From Anaerolineaceae bacterium (lineage in GTDB: Bacteria; Chloroflexota; Anaerolineae; JAAYZQ01), in the NCBI GenBank assembly GCA_012514775.1, contig JAAYZQ010000161.1:1-30097 (forward strand): a DNA stretch of 30,097 nucleotides, read 5' to 3'. Of this stretch, positions 14,830 to 22,848 are shown piece after piece; position 1 is the stretch's first letter; the number at the start of each line of letters is the position of its first letter. The translations under genes were made by a program, and so were the position numbers. The notes beneath the pieces were generated by a model. It was not told where the DNA came from, searched no databases, and was given only the letters and a program-made list of their open reading frames with translations.

Positions 14830-16614
14830 ATGAAGATACACAAAGCCACGATGGTTGTCATCCTGCTGTTGCTGATGCTCACCGCGGCCGGTTGCGGGCC
14901 ACAGGCCTCGCCGACCCCGGAACCCCCGGCAGCGCCCCCTGCCGGCACGGAGGCTGTCCTCACCGTCGCCGGAGTGTCGTTTGCCATGGGCGAACTGGAG
15001 GCCATGGAGCAGGTACAGGTCGACGCCGATGGCGAGGCGCGCACCGGCGTTGCCATCCTCGATCTGCTTGCTGCGGCGAACGTGGCCGACGCCGCCGCCA
15101 TCAGCCTGGTGGGCCGGGATGGCTACACCGCCGAGGTCGCGGTGGCCGACCTGAACGCGGAGAGTATCCTGGCCTATGGCGAGGGCGGCGTGCTGGACGC
15201 GGTCATCCCCGGCCAGGGCAAGGGCGCCTGGGTACGCGACACCGTGGCTATTGAAGTGGGGACGGTCTCCGAAGCGCCCGCCGCCGAGCCGCAGCCCACC
15301 TCGCCACCGCCTGCGGAAACCATCTTTGTGGCCAACGGCGTGCCCTTCACCATGCCCGATCTGCAGGCCCTTGAGCAGATCGAAATCGACGTCGAGAACA
15401 AGCACTACACCGGCGTGCGCCTCCTGGATGTTCTGGCCGCGGCCGGCATTGCCGAGGGCAGCATCAGCCTGGTGGCGAGCGACGGCTACGAAGGCCAGGT
15501 TGCCCTGGACGTTCTCGACGAGCAGAGCCTGCTGGCCTACAACGACGAGGGGGGTGTCAACGTCGTGCTGCCCGGCTACGATCGCGGCAGTTGGGTCAAG
15601 TACATCATCCGTATCGAGCCCCTCGATGCGCCGCAGGCAGCCGGCCCGTTGCCCACGGTCAAGCCCCTGGAACCCGGCGATGCGGTCACGGTCGTCGATT
15701 CGCTGGGCAACGAGGTCTCTATCCCCCGGGACGTCAACAGTGTCGCCTCCATGCGCTCGGGCATCACCGAGATCATCTGTGCCCTGGGAGAGTGCGACAA
15801 GATCGTGGCCGTGGACGAGATGGTCAAGGACGGCAGCGCCTACGGCGAATTTATCACCGGCGCCCATCCCGAGTTGGTGGACCTGCCCGCCCCGTACGCC
15901 GGTCACGATCTGAGCGTAGAAGAGATCCTGCGCATCGGCCCCGACCTCCTGCTGCACGGTGGCTACGGACGGATCAAGCAGGCTGAGGCGCTGATGAAAC
16001 AGGCCCCGGGCCTGCCGGTGGTCATTGCCCATTTTGAGACCATCGAGCAGTACATGGACGACATCCGCATCGTCGGCCTGTGCGTCGATGCCGAGGACCG
16101 GGCCGAGGAGCTGATCGCCTACCTCGAGTCGCAGCTCGACGAGATCGCGGCCCGCGTTGGAGATATCCCCGAGGACGAAAAGGTGCGGGTCTTCTATGGC
16201 GGCCACGAGATCGACCACGTCTACACCCCCGACACCTTCGAACACGCCCAGATCGTCCTGGCCGGCGGGGTCAACGTCGCCCAGGAGCTCAGCGGCTGGC
16301 TGCCCGACGTCTCGGCCGAGCAGTTGCTGATCTGGGATCCGGAGGTGATCGTCGTGCTCAACGGGGCGGACGTCGAGGCCATTTTTGACGATCCACAGGT
16401 GGCCGACGTCTCGGCGATCAAGAACGGGCGGGTCTATGCCCTGCCCGAGGCGGGCTGGGATTTCTCTTCGCCGCGTGCCCTGTTTGCCATCCAGTGGTTG
16501 GCAACCAAGCTCTATCCCGAGCGGTTCGCGGACCTGGATATTGAAGCGGAGGCGGACGAGTTCTACCAGGCTGTCTTCGGCGTCGATTACACCGGGCCGG
16601 CGCTGGGAGACTGA
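14830..16614 (+). CDS. Lipoprotein: two SUOX-fold-like domains fused to a type II (BtuF-like) substrate-binding protein
   Basis: A 594-residue lipoprotein with lipobox LTAAGC (Cys22) and a Pro-rich linker. Two related domains follow at about 41-143 and 163-262, each with the pattern GV.LLD.LA.A, DGY...V, an Ala-Tyr strand and PG...G.WV...I.IE. This resembles the sulfite-oxidase molybdopterin-domain fold (Oxidored_molyb), but I see no conserved molybdenum-ligand Cys. Residues from about 284 match periplasmic-binding proteins of the iron-siderophore/cobalamin/molybdate type: DSLGNEVSIPRDVNSVASM, VDEMVKDGS, EILRIGPDLLL, WDPEVIVVLNG and RALFAIQWLATKLYPERF. AAGGAGGAG precedes the ATG. The protein presumably captures a metal chelate or cofactor for the transporter encoded next. 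The ligand is unknown. Confidence 0.88.
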   Translation: MKIHKATMVVILLLLMLTAAGCGPQASPTPEPPAAPPAGTEAVLTVAGVSFAMGELEAMEQVQVDADGEARTGVAILDLLAAANVADAAAISLVGRDGYTAEVAVADLNAESILAYGEGGVLDAVIPGQGKGAWVRDTVAIEVGTVSEAPAAEPQPTSPPPAETIFVANGVPFTMPDLQALEQIEIDVENKHYTGVRLLDVLAAAGIAEGSISLVASDGYEGQVALDVLDEQSLLAYNDEGGVNVVLPGYDRGSWVKYIIRIEPLDAPQAAGPLPTVKPLEPGDAVTVVDSLGNEVSIPRDVNSVASMRSGITEIICALGECDKIVAVDEMVKDGSAYGEFITGAHPELVDLPAPYAGHDLSVEEILRIGPDLLLHGGYGRIKQAEALMKQAPGLPVVIAHFETIEQYMDDIRIVGLCVDAEDRAEELIAYLESQLDEIAARVGDIPEDEKVRVFYGGHEIDHVYTPDTFEHAQIVLAGGVNVAQELSGWLPDVSAEQLLIWDPEVIVVLNGADVEAIFDDPQVADVSAIKNGRVYALPEAGWDFSSPRALFAIQWLATKLYPERFADLDIEAEADEFYQAVFGVDYTGPALGD

Positions 16615-16618
16615 GGGC

Positions 16619-17629
16619 GTGCTGCGCAGACAACACGCAATCCTGGTTGCCCTGTTCGTGCTCGCCGCCGTGGTGGGTTTTGCCTCGCTGTTTCTGGGGC
16701 GCTATCCCATCTCGCCGGGCACGATGCTTCGCGTTCTGATCTCACCGCTGGTGCCCGTCGAGGCCAGTTGGGAGCCCACCGTCGAGACGGTGGTGTTCAA
16801 CATCCGCCTGCCGCGGGTTTTGCTGGCCATGTGCATCGGCGCCAGCCTGTCGGTCAGCGGTGCTGCCTTCCAGGGCATGTTCCAGAACCCCCTCGTCAGC
16901 CCCGACATCCTGGGCGTCACCGCCGGAGCGGGCTTTGGGGCCGCCCTGGGAATCCTCCTCTCGGGCAGCGCCATCGTGATACAGCTCTCGGCCCTGGCCG
17001 TCGGCATCCTGGCCGTGGTCCTCACCTACCTCATCAGCCGCGTATACCGGACCACACCCACGTTGATGCTGGTGCTGTCGGGCATCGTCGTCGGCTCGAT
17101 CTTTGGCGCCCTGCTGTCGCTGGCCAAGTACGTCGCCGACCCGCAGGAAAAGCTGCCGGCCATCGTCTTCTGGCTGATGGGTAGCCTGGCGACGGTCTCC
17201 AGGCCCGACGTCGCGTACGCCGCCCCGCCCATGGTGCTGGGCATGGGCACCCTGCTGCTCCTGCGCTGGCGGGTCAACCTGCTGTCCATGGGCGACGACG
17301 AGGCCCGGGCCCTGGGCGTCAATCCCGATCGTCTCAAGGCGGTGCTGATCACGGCCTGCACCGTGGCGACGGCCGCCGGCGTCAGCGTCTCGGGCATCAT
17401 CGGCTGGGTGGGCCTGGTCATTCCCCACCTGGGCCGGATGCTGGTTGGCCCCGACCACCGGGTCCTGATGCCGGTCTCGTTGGCCCTGGGCGCTATCTAT
17501 CTGACCGTCATCGACGACCTGGCCCGCTCGCTGATGGCTGCCGAGATCCCGCTGGGCATCCTGACGGCCATTGTCGGCGCACCCTTTTTCGCAGTGATGT
17601 TGCGCCGCACGCGGGGAGGTTGGGCGTGA
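16619..17629 (+). CDS. FecCD/BtuC-type ABC transporter permease
   Basis: A 336-residue polytopic protein. It shows the FecCD family landmarks: FNIRLPRVLLAMCIGASLSVSGAAFQGMFQNPLVSPDILGVTAGAGFGA near the N-terminus, the cytoplasmic DDEARALGVNPDRLK coupling loop, and GIIGWVGLVIPHLGRMLVGPDHR followed by LGILTAIVGAPFFAVMLRR at the C-terminus. GTG start at 16619, four bases after the lipoprotein stop, in the same transcript. Family substrates are siderophores, haem, cobalamin and, in MolB, molybdate. Confidence 0.93.
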   Translation: MLRRQHAILVALFVLAAVVGFASLFLGRYPISPGTMLRVLISPLVPVEASWEPTVETVVFNIRLPRVLLAMCIGASLSVSGAAFQGMFQNPLVSPDILGVTAGAGFGAALGILLSGSAIVIQLSALAVGILAVVLTYLISRVYRTTPTLMLVLSGIVVGSIFGALLSLAKYVADPQEKLPAIVFWLMGSLATVSRPDVAYAAPPMVLGMGTLLLLRWRVNLLSMGDDEARALGVNPDRLKAVLITACTVATAAGVSVSGIIGWVGLVIPHLGRMLVGPDHRVLMPVSLALGAIYLTVIDDLARSLMAAEIPLGILTAIVGAPFFAVMLRRTRGGWA

Positions 17630-18450
17630 TCGCACCTCGCCTGTCGCTGCAGGCCGCCTCGTTCAGCTACGGCCCGCGCCCCATCTTCCAGGGTCTGGAC
17701 CTGGAACTGGGGCCGGGCGAGATCGTCAGCCTCCTCGGGCCCAACGGCTGCGGGAAGACGACGCTGCTGCGCTGCATCGCCGGGCTGCTGCCCCTGCAAA
17801 GCGGCCGGGTGCTCCTGGATGGACGCGACCTGGCGACCCTGGACGAGACGAGCCGGGCGCGGAGCATGGGCTTTGTCTTCCAGGAACACACGGTCCTCTT
17901 TCCCTACACGGTCCTGGAAGTGGTCAGCATGGGCCGCGCCCCTCACCTGGGGCTTTTTTCCGTGCCGTCGGCCCGCGACACCGAGATCGCCATCCAGGCC
18001 ATCGAAACGGTCGAGCTGCAGGACCTGGCCCTGGAGAGGTATACCCGCATCAGCGGTGGAGAGCGGCAACTGGCCCTCGTCGCCCGGGCCCTGGCGCAGG
18101 AGCCACGGGTATTGCTCCTGGACGAGCCGACCTCGCACCTGGACTTTGGCAACCAGATGCTCGTCCTGGAGACCGTGGGGCGCCTGGCCAGGGAGCGCGG
18201 GCTGACGGTGCTCATGGCCACCCACGCACCTGATCACGCCCTGTTCGTGGCCGACCGGGTGGCTCTCATGAAGCGGGGTGGGTTCCTGGCGGTGGGCCCA
18301 CCGGACCGCGTGATGACGGAGGAGAGCCTGAAAGAACTCTATGGCATCAACGTCAAGATGGTGGCCGTCGCCGGCGAGGACGGCGCCTCCCTTGCCCGCG
18401 CCGCCATCGCGCTGCCGGGAAGGGCGAGGAGAAACGAGGGCAAGAGATGA
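17626..18450 (+). CDS. FepC/BtuD-type ABC transporter ATPase
   Basis: A 274-residue ATPase with Walker A GPNGCGKTT (38-46), Q-loop FVFQEH, signature RISGGERQL, Walker B VLLLDEPTSHLD and H-loop THAPDHAL. This matches the FepC/BtuD branch (the ISGGERQ and TSHLD forms are typical), and the C-terminal LKELYGINVKMV is a usual ending of the family core. GTG start at 17626 overlaps the permease stop as GTGA, with GGGGAGG at 6 bases. It powers the permease encoded upstream. Confidence 0.94.
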   Translation: MIAPRLSLQAASFSYGPRPIFQGLDLELGPGEIVSLLGPNGCGKTTLLRCIAGLLPLQSGRVLLDGRDLATLDETSRARSMGFVFQEHTVLFPYTVLEVVSMGRAPHLGLFSVPSARDTEIAIQAIETVELQDLALERYTRISGGERQLALVARALAQEPRVLLLDEPTSHLDFGNQMLVLETVGRLARERGLTVLMATHAPDHALFVADRVALMKRGGFLAVGPPDRVMTEESLKELYGINVKMVAVAGEDGASLARAAIALPGRARRNEGKR

Positions 18451-19469
18451 CCGGTGGCGTCTGTCCCTATTGCGAGCGTCGTTGCTACCTGGCCGAGGAC
18501 GGGGTTGGCTTCTGCCGGATGTACACCTGGGCCGGGGGGCAGGTCGTGGAGCGCTTCCCGCACCGCTACAGTTGCATGTTTGTCAACCACATCGAAACCG
18601 TGCCCTTTTACCACTTTCAGCCGGGCAGTCGCACCTTTGTCCTGGGCGGCGCCGGCTGTAATTTCGACTGCGAGTACTGCTCCAACGCCTACGTGGCACG
18701 TTCGGAACCGGAACCGCTGTTGACCTACCACCTCTCGCCCCCACGGGTGGTCGAGCTGGCCCGGCAGTACGGCTGCCACAACGTCGCCTTTGCCATCAAC
18801 GAGCCGACCGTGGCCCTGCCCACGCTGCTGGAGCTGGCCCACGTCGCCTCCGCTGCCGGCCTGCCCGTGGGGGTGCTGACCAACGGTTATGTGACGCCGG
18901 AGGCGGCCGAGGAGATGGCTCGCGCCTTTGCCTTTGTCAACGTCAGCCTGAAGGCCATCACCGCCGGCTTTTACCGCGAGCACGTGGGGGTGCCCGATCC
19001 GGAGGTTGTGAAGCGGACGATCGAGACGATGCGCCGCCACACCCACCTGGAGGTCAGCACGTCCATCGTCCAGGGGCTCAACGAGGCTGACATCCCCGAG
19101 ATCGCTGCGTTCCTGGCCTCGGTCGATGCGCGGATACCGTGGCACGTCTTTCGCCTGCTCCCGGAGTACAAGATGGCCGGCTACAGCCGGCCGCCCATCG
19201 ACGAGATCAACGATGTCCTGGCCCAGGCCAGGCAAAGGCTGCCGTTCATCTACTTTGGCAACTTTGTCGGCTCCCGGTGGGTCAGCACGCTCTGCCCGGC
19301 CTGCGGCGAGGTCGCCATCGAGCGGTTCAACCTGGGTGGCTGTGGCGCCAAGCTGGCGGCCCACCACCTGGTCGGCACGGCGTGCGCCACGTGCGGCACG
19401 GAGCTGCCCATCGCCGGTGGGTCGGTGGACTGGCATTCGCGGGATGGTGAACGATGCAAGCAGCACTGA
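18447..19469 (+). CDS. Radical SAM protein of the AmmeMemoRadiSam / PFL-activase-like type
   Basis: A 340-residue enzyme. Four N-terminal cysteines (C6, C9, C13, C23) come first, then VPFYHFQPGSRTFVLGGAGCNFDCEYCSN with the cluster CxxxCxxC at C71, C75, C78. The core has NEPTVALPTLLELA and VLTNGYV, as in the AmmeMemoRadiSam radical SAM branch. The C-terminus has two more Cys pairs (LCPACG and ACATCG), which may bind zinc or a second cluster. It would reductively cleave SAM to a 5'-deoxyadenosyl radical; the substrate is unknown. The usual partners (AMMECR1, Memo) are not in the window. The ATG overlaps the ATPase stop as ATGA, so it belongs to the transport operon. Confidence 0.88.
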   Translation: MTGGVCPYCERRCYLAEDGVGFCRMYTWAGGQVVERFPHRYSCMFVNHIETVPFYHFQPGSRTFVLGGAGCNFDCEYCSNAYVARSEPEPLLTYHLSPPRVVELARQYGCHNVAFAINEPTVALPTLLELAHVASAAGLPVGVLTNGYVTPEAAEEMARAFAFVNVSLKAITAGFYREHVGVPDPEVVKRTIETMRRHTHLEVSTSIVQGLNEADIPEIAAFLASVDARIPWHVFRLLPEYKMAGYSRPPIDEINDVLAQARQRLPFIYFGNFVGSRWVSTLCPACGEVAIERFNLGGCGAKLAAHHLVGTACATCGTELPIAGGSVDWHSRDGERCKQH

Positions 19470-20596
19470 TCGACGTTGGAGAATGGCAGACGGTCGTGAA
19501 TCTGCGGGATGGGCGGCCGCTGGACGTGAGCCATCCCCGCCTGGACGTTGCCGCCGCCGTGTGCGCCGCCCATCCCTATCCGGGCGACTTGACGCCCGAG
19601 GGCCTGCGGTGGGTGACCGACACGGCGCTGGATCTGAACAGCCGCTACGCGCCGGATTGGTTCTTTCTCAACCATGCCCACGCCTATCTTCATGCCCTCT
19701 TTCGGCCCCAGGCCGAGGAGGAGCAAGCCGCCCAGGTCGCGGCCCTGTTCCAGGAGATCGAGCGCTTTCTCGACGCCACCGGCATGGTGCCCGTGGTCGT
19801 CGGCCTGGGCGAGTTGATGCCCTTGAAGGGTAGCATCGAAACGACCGACCTGGATGCTCTGGTATCGGCTGCCGGTATGAACACCCGCTTTGCCGGCCTG
19901 TTCGATCCCTCACCCCACGACCTGGAAAGAATGGCCCGGCGACCGGGGGTAGAGCGCGTGATCTCCCGGGAAGAGTTTCGGTCCGAGTTTGGCGGCAGCG
20001 AGGAGTTTTACGCCGTCTGTCCGGATTACCTGGTCGTGGCCGAAGCGGGATACATCTTTCGCGGCATCAACGTCGGTTGCCGGCCTGTACACCGCGTGCC
20101 CCGGCCCGAGAAGGAGCTGCCCCTCTGCACGCCGCTCTCCGGCGGCGAGACCATCACCGACGTGGCGGAGCTTGTCCTGCGGGGGCTGGACACGGACAGG
20201 GTGGCCCTGATCCTCGTCGAAGGTGTGGGCTGCGAAACCTTCCCCTGGCCCTTCCGGCGGATAGCGAACAGCCTGCACTGGCTGCGGTACACCATGGGCG
20301 CCGACCAGTACGTCGCCCTGACCAGCGGCCGCCATTTCGTCGACCGTCCCTACCCGCCCGGCTACCGCTACGAGCTCTATGACCCGCCCGGGGCGCCCTA
20401 CCCCTTATCGGGCATCTTTGCCCGGCCGGTGGAGACCATTGGCCGGCGCTTTGCCGGGCGCAGCGCCGCCGTGGGCAGCCGGAGCATCCTGACCCACGTC
20501 GCTGCTGGCACCGATATTGCCGTCGAGTGTTTCGCCCGCGCCCTATACAACCACGGAGTGATGGCGGCCGTCGAGATTGACCCCTCGACGGAATGA
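19454..20596 (+). CDS. Unrecognised 380-residue soluble protein coupled to the radical SAM gene
   Basis: No signal peptide or transmembrane segment is visible. Striking blocks are PDWFFLNHAHAYLHALF (about 55-72), MVPVVVGLGELMPLKG (about 106-121), YLVVAEAGYIFRGINVGCRP, ALILVEGVGCETFPWPFR, TSGRHFVDRPYPPGYRYELYD and SRSILTHVAAGTDIAVECFARALYNHGVMA near the end. Scattered His, Cys, Asp and Glu in these blocks could form a metal or catalytic site. I do not recognise the family. It overlaps the radical SAM gene by 16 bases, so the two are translated together and probably act in one pathway, perhaps maturing what the transporter brings in. It ends the operon. Confidence 0.85.
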   Translation: MQAALIDVGEWQTVVNLRDGRPLDVSHPRLDVAAAVCAAHPYPGDLTPEGLRWVTDTALDLNSRYAPDWFFLNHAHAYLHALFRPQAEEEQAAQVAALFQEIERFLDATGMVPVVVGLGELMPLKGSIETTDLDALVSAAGMNTRFAGLFDPSPHDLERMARRPGVERVISREEFRSEFGGSEEFYAVCPDYLVVAEAGYIFRGINVGCRPVHRVPRPEKELPLCTPLSGGETITDVAELVLRGLDTDRVALILVEGVGCETFPWPFRRIANSLHWLRYTMGADQYVALTSGRHFVDRPYPPGYRYELYDPPGAPYPLSGIFARPVETIGRRFAGRSAAVGSRSILTHVAAGTDIAVECFARALYNHGVMAAVEIDPSTE

Positions 20597-20663
20597 CGGA
20601 AAGCCAGGCACGAAAGAGGCAACGGATTGCATCCGCTCTGGCGGGCGACATGGCTTCGGGCCC

Positions 20664-20700
20664 GGGGGCGCCGGCGGGCGACGACAAACCGCCGGCCCCC
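20664..20700. terminator. Hairpin between convergent genes (possible bidirectional terminator)
   Basis: GGGGG and CCGGCGG (20664-20668, 20671-20677) pair with CCGCCGG and CCCCC (20689-20700), giving a 12-bp stem with a 2-base bulge and an 11-base loop. It lies between the convergent operon ends at 20596 and 20715. No T-tract follows, so termination efficiency is uncertain. Confidence 0.4.
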
Positions 20701-20714
20701 CCACCAGGGCCGGC

Positions 20715-21179
20715 CTACAGCCGGTAGTCGGCGGGGATGCCCCAGTGCTCGCGGCGACGGTAGCGTCGCCGGCTGGAGCGAAAGTGCACCAGGATGGGCG
20801 CGCCGTCCAACTCGGGGTGTGCCTCGAAAAGAGCTGCATCGCCGTGGCGGAGCGCCTCCAGGACCAGCGGCACCTCTCGCCGAAAGATGGCATCGCGCCA
20901 GCGAGCGGGGCCCAGGGCCACCCCGCCGCTGACGTGGCAGTAGACGTGCAGCGCCGGACCTTGGTCCCCCTGGCGCCATTCGGCCAGCACCTCGTCGCGC
21001 ATCAGGCGGGTGTACAAGCCTGAAATTTGCTCCCGGTCATAGTCCGGGCCCACGGTCAGGAACAGATCGCCGCTGATGTCCGAGTGGGTCAGCGTGTAGC
21101 GCCGGGGCACCCACGGGCCTTCGGAGGCTGGTGCCCCGGCAAAATCCACGTGCAACTTGTCCGGCTGTAGACGGCTCAT
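20715..21179 (-). CDS. Stay-green (SGR) Mg-dechelatase family protein
   Basis: A 154-residue protein that matches the stay-green family almost block for block: LQPDKLHVDF, RRYTLTHSD, DREQISGLYTRLMRDEVLAEW, LHVYCHVSGG, AIFRREVPLVLEAL, ELDGAPILVHF and WGIPADY. In plants SGR removes Mg from chlorophyll a; bacterial homologues, notably from non-photosynthetic Anaerolineae, have been shown to dechelate chlorophyll. Residues I recall as catalytic in the bacterial enzyme (H32, D34, D62) fall at exactly those positions if translation starts at the ATG at 21179, which supports that start over one 15 codons upstream. It lies 19 bases downstream of the heliorhodopsin gene. Its natural substrate in a non-phototroph is unknown. 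Confidence 0.9.
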   Translation of the reverse strand: MSRLQPDKLHVDFAGAPASEGPWVPRRYTLTHSDISGDLFLTVGPDYDREQISGLYTRLMRDEVLAEWRQGDQGPALHVYCHVSGGVALGPARWRDAIFRREVPLVLEALRHGDAALFEAHPELDGAPILVHFRSSRRRYRRREHWGIPADYRL

Positions 21180-21198
21180 TGCCCACCAGTTGCGAGAT

Positions 21199-22005
21199 CT
21201 AGACCGGGGCCAGCGTCCCGGCAAAGATCATCCAGGCGAGTGCTGTCTTGGCCAACAGGCTCAGCACGATGTACACTCGCTCGCCGAACAGATAGTCCTT
21301 CCAGGGCCCGACCTTCTTGTATTGGAGAAACATGTTCAGGGCAAAGATGTTGAAAAAGACAAAGATGGTCGGGATGATGGCATAGACAAAGCCCGGCGGC
21401 TCGGCACCGGCCGACCCCACCGCACCGAGGAAGTAGAGGACGATGACGATCCAGGGGACGACGCCGGCGATACAGCCAAACACAAACGACGTCCAGTCGG
21501 TCTTTTCCGTCCTCTGGTTGTGCAGCTCCATCATGATGCCAAACAGGTTCATCGTCGCGTTGATGCCAAACAGGACGATGAGCGTGCCCAGGTCCCAGAT
21601 GCCGACCAGCATGGCGATGAGCACGATCATTAGCGATGAGCTGAGGGCGTACTCGTAAAAGCGGGCCGGGTTCATGCCCTGCTTGAGCTTGGCCACGTAC
21701 CAGCGATAGCCAAAGGTGGACAGTGCCAGATGGGCGATGGCCGACAACAACAGGAAAGCAGCCACTGCCGGACCAAAGAGCAACTCATAAGCGAGCTTGG
21801 GATCGGGCGTCAGCGAGAAGGTGTCCAGGTCGAATCGCAGGAAATTGGTATAGATGGGATAGGTTGTGTCATTGCTTAGCACGATCATCACGATGCCTTG
21901 CACCAGGTGCAGTATGCCCATGACGGCGTTAAAGCGCCGCAGGCCGGTAAAAGTCCTCTCCGGTGCATTGACCGCGTGTTTTCCTTTTGCCGCTCTGGTC
22001 GCCAT
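21199..22005 (-). CDS. Heliorhodopsin
   Basis: A 268-residue seven-helix retinal protein. Characteristic heliorhodopsin blocks are LRRFNAVMGILHLVQG, NPARFYEYALSSSLMIVLIA, NATMNLFGIMMELHN, FGCIAGVVPWIVI and GERVYIVLSLLAKTALAW. The Schiff-base lysine is K253 and the counterion is E118; H33 and H92 match the histidines of the 48C12 protein. Family members sit with the N-terminus inside the cell, opposite to type 1 rhodopsins, and most are thought to be light sensors or regulators rather than pumps. AAGGAGGAA is well placed before the ATG at 22005. First gene of a two-gene unit with the stay-green homologue; no retinal synthesis gene is in the window. Confidence 0.94.
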   Translation of the reverse strand: MATRAAKGKHAVNAPERTFTGLRRFNAVMGILHLVQGIVMIVLSNDTTYPIYTNFLRFDLDTFSLTPDPKLAYELLFGPAVAAFLLLSAIAHLALSTFGYRWYVAKLKQGMNPARFYEYALSSSLMIVLIAMLVGIWDLGTLIVLFGINATMNLFGIMMELHNQRTEKTDWTSFVFGCIAGVVPWIVIVLYFLGAVGSAGAEPPGFVYAIIPTIFVFFNIFALNMFLQYKKVGPWKDYLFGERVYIVLSLLAKTALAWMIFAGTLAPV

Positions 22006-22129
22006 TTCTGTTTCCTCCTTGTGAAGTACACGTATTACTCTGGACTCGGAAAAATCGGTGAGGAAACCAACTCACCACGACGATGGATTCATCACGGTGA
22101 AGCAATGGAGCTGTGAAGGGACAGGAGAG

Positions 22130-22158
22130 AGTATAGCCGAGTTCCGGGGAAAAAGCAA
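22130..22158 (-). promoter_or_regulatory. Sigma70-type promoter of the heliorhodopsin/stay-green unit
   Basis: On the minus strand TTGCTT (22153-22158), a 17-base spacer and TATACT (22130-22135). The start would be near 22123, giving a leader of about 118 bases before the heliorhodopsin ATG. Confidence 0.55.
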
Positions 22159-22376
22159 GCCGCTCGAGCACATGAGGAGGAAGCCAGCCCTCCCCTATTC
22201 GCTCAGCTCTCTCCACACACGGCGCAGCCGGCGTGTCGTGGACGTGACCCGCCGGCGCCACGTGGGTGGCAGCGGCTTCTGTAGCACGGCCAGTTGGGCC
22301 CGCCGCTCAGCGCCACCCCGACGCTGGGTTTTTGCCCTTTTCTCATGTTCTGCCTGCCAGGAACCTCAACAGGCGT
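22159..22376. other. Non-coding gap between the heliorhodopsin promoter and the GYD gene
   Basis: The gene-free stretch from 22006 to 22376 is 371 bases. Its left part holds the heliorhodopsin leader and promoter. The rest is GC-rich with short inverted repeats (for example GCCGGCG and CGCCGGC around 22226-22256), but no convincing gene, T-tracted terminator or known RNA. Confidence 0.5.
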
Positions 22377-22697
22377 TCACCCTCGCGCGACCTGGACCCG
22401 AGTTATGTCCCGGGCCAGCTCGCTGAACTCGGAGAAGGGAATCGCCGTCAGGGTTTGTGTCGAGCTGACGCCAAAGCGATTCGCCAGCAGCGCGACCTTG
22501 GCGGCCGTAGTGGCGTCGGGCGCTTCAAAAATATGCATGAAGTCATAGGCGCCCAGCAGGGCGTAGCTGGCGATCCTTTTGACCTGCGGCAACGATTCAG
22601 CCAACTCCTGTTCGAGGATCTTGTCCATCTCGGCCAGATGGCTCATCTGGCCGGCAGAAGCAGGCGATACCTTGGACAACAGAATAAACGTCGACAT
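22377..22697 (-). CDS. GYD-domain protein
   Basis: A 106-residue protein: TFILLSKVSP at the start, VKRIASYALLGAYDFMHIFEAPDATTAAKVALLANRFG in the middle and TLTAIPFSEFSELAR at the end. This is the GYD domain, a small ferredoxin-like (dimeric alpha/beta barrel) family of unknown role; here the name-giving Gly-Tyr-Asp reads GAYDF. ATG at 22697 behind GGAGGGAGG. It has its own promoter and appears monocistronic. Confidence 0.88.
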   Translation of the reverse strand: MSTFILLSKVSPASAGQMSHLAEMDKILEQELAESLPQVKRIASYALLGAYDFMHIFEAPDATTAAKVALLANRFGVSSTQTLTAIPFSEFSELARDITRVQVARG

Positions 22698-22750
22698 GGC
22701 CTCCCTCCACGAATGCGAATTGAGCTTCTCGTTGATCGCTGGTGATTTAA

Positions 22751-22779
22751 ATTATAGCAGTTGGACTTCTGGAAGTCAA
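22751..22779 (-). promoter_or_regulatory. Near-consensus sigma70 promoter of the GYD gene
   Basis: On the minus strand TTGACT (22774-22779), a 17-base spacer and TATAAT (22751-22756). The leader would be about 47 bases. Confidence 0.75.
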
Positions 22780-22848
22780 GGGCCAATGCTGTGCGATGGC
22801 GGGCAGCGGCCCTCCTGCTCCTTTTCGCGGAGGAGTCCGGGTGAAAAG

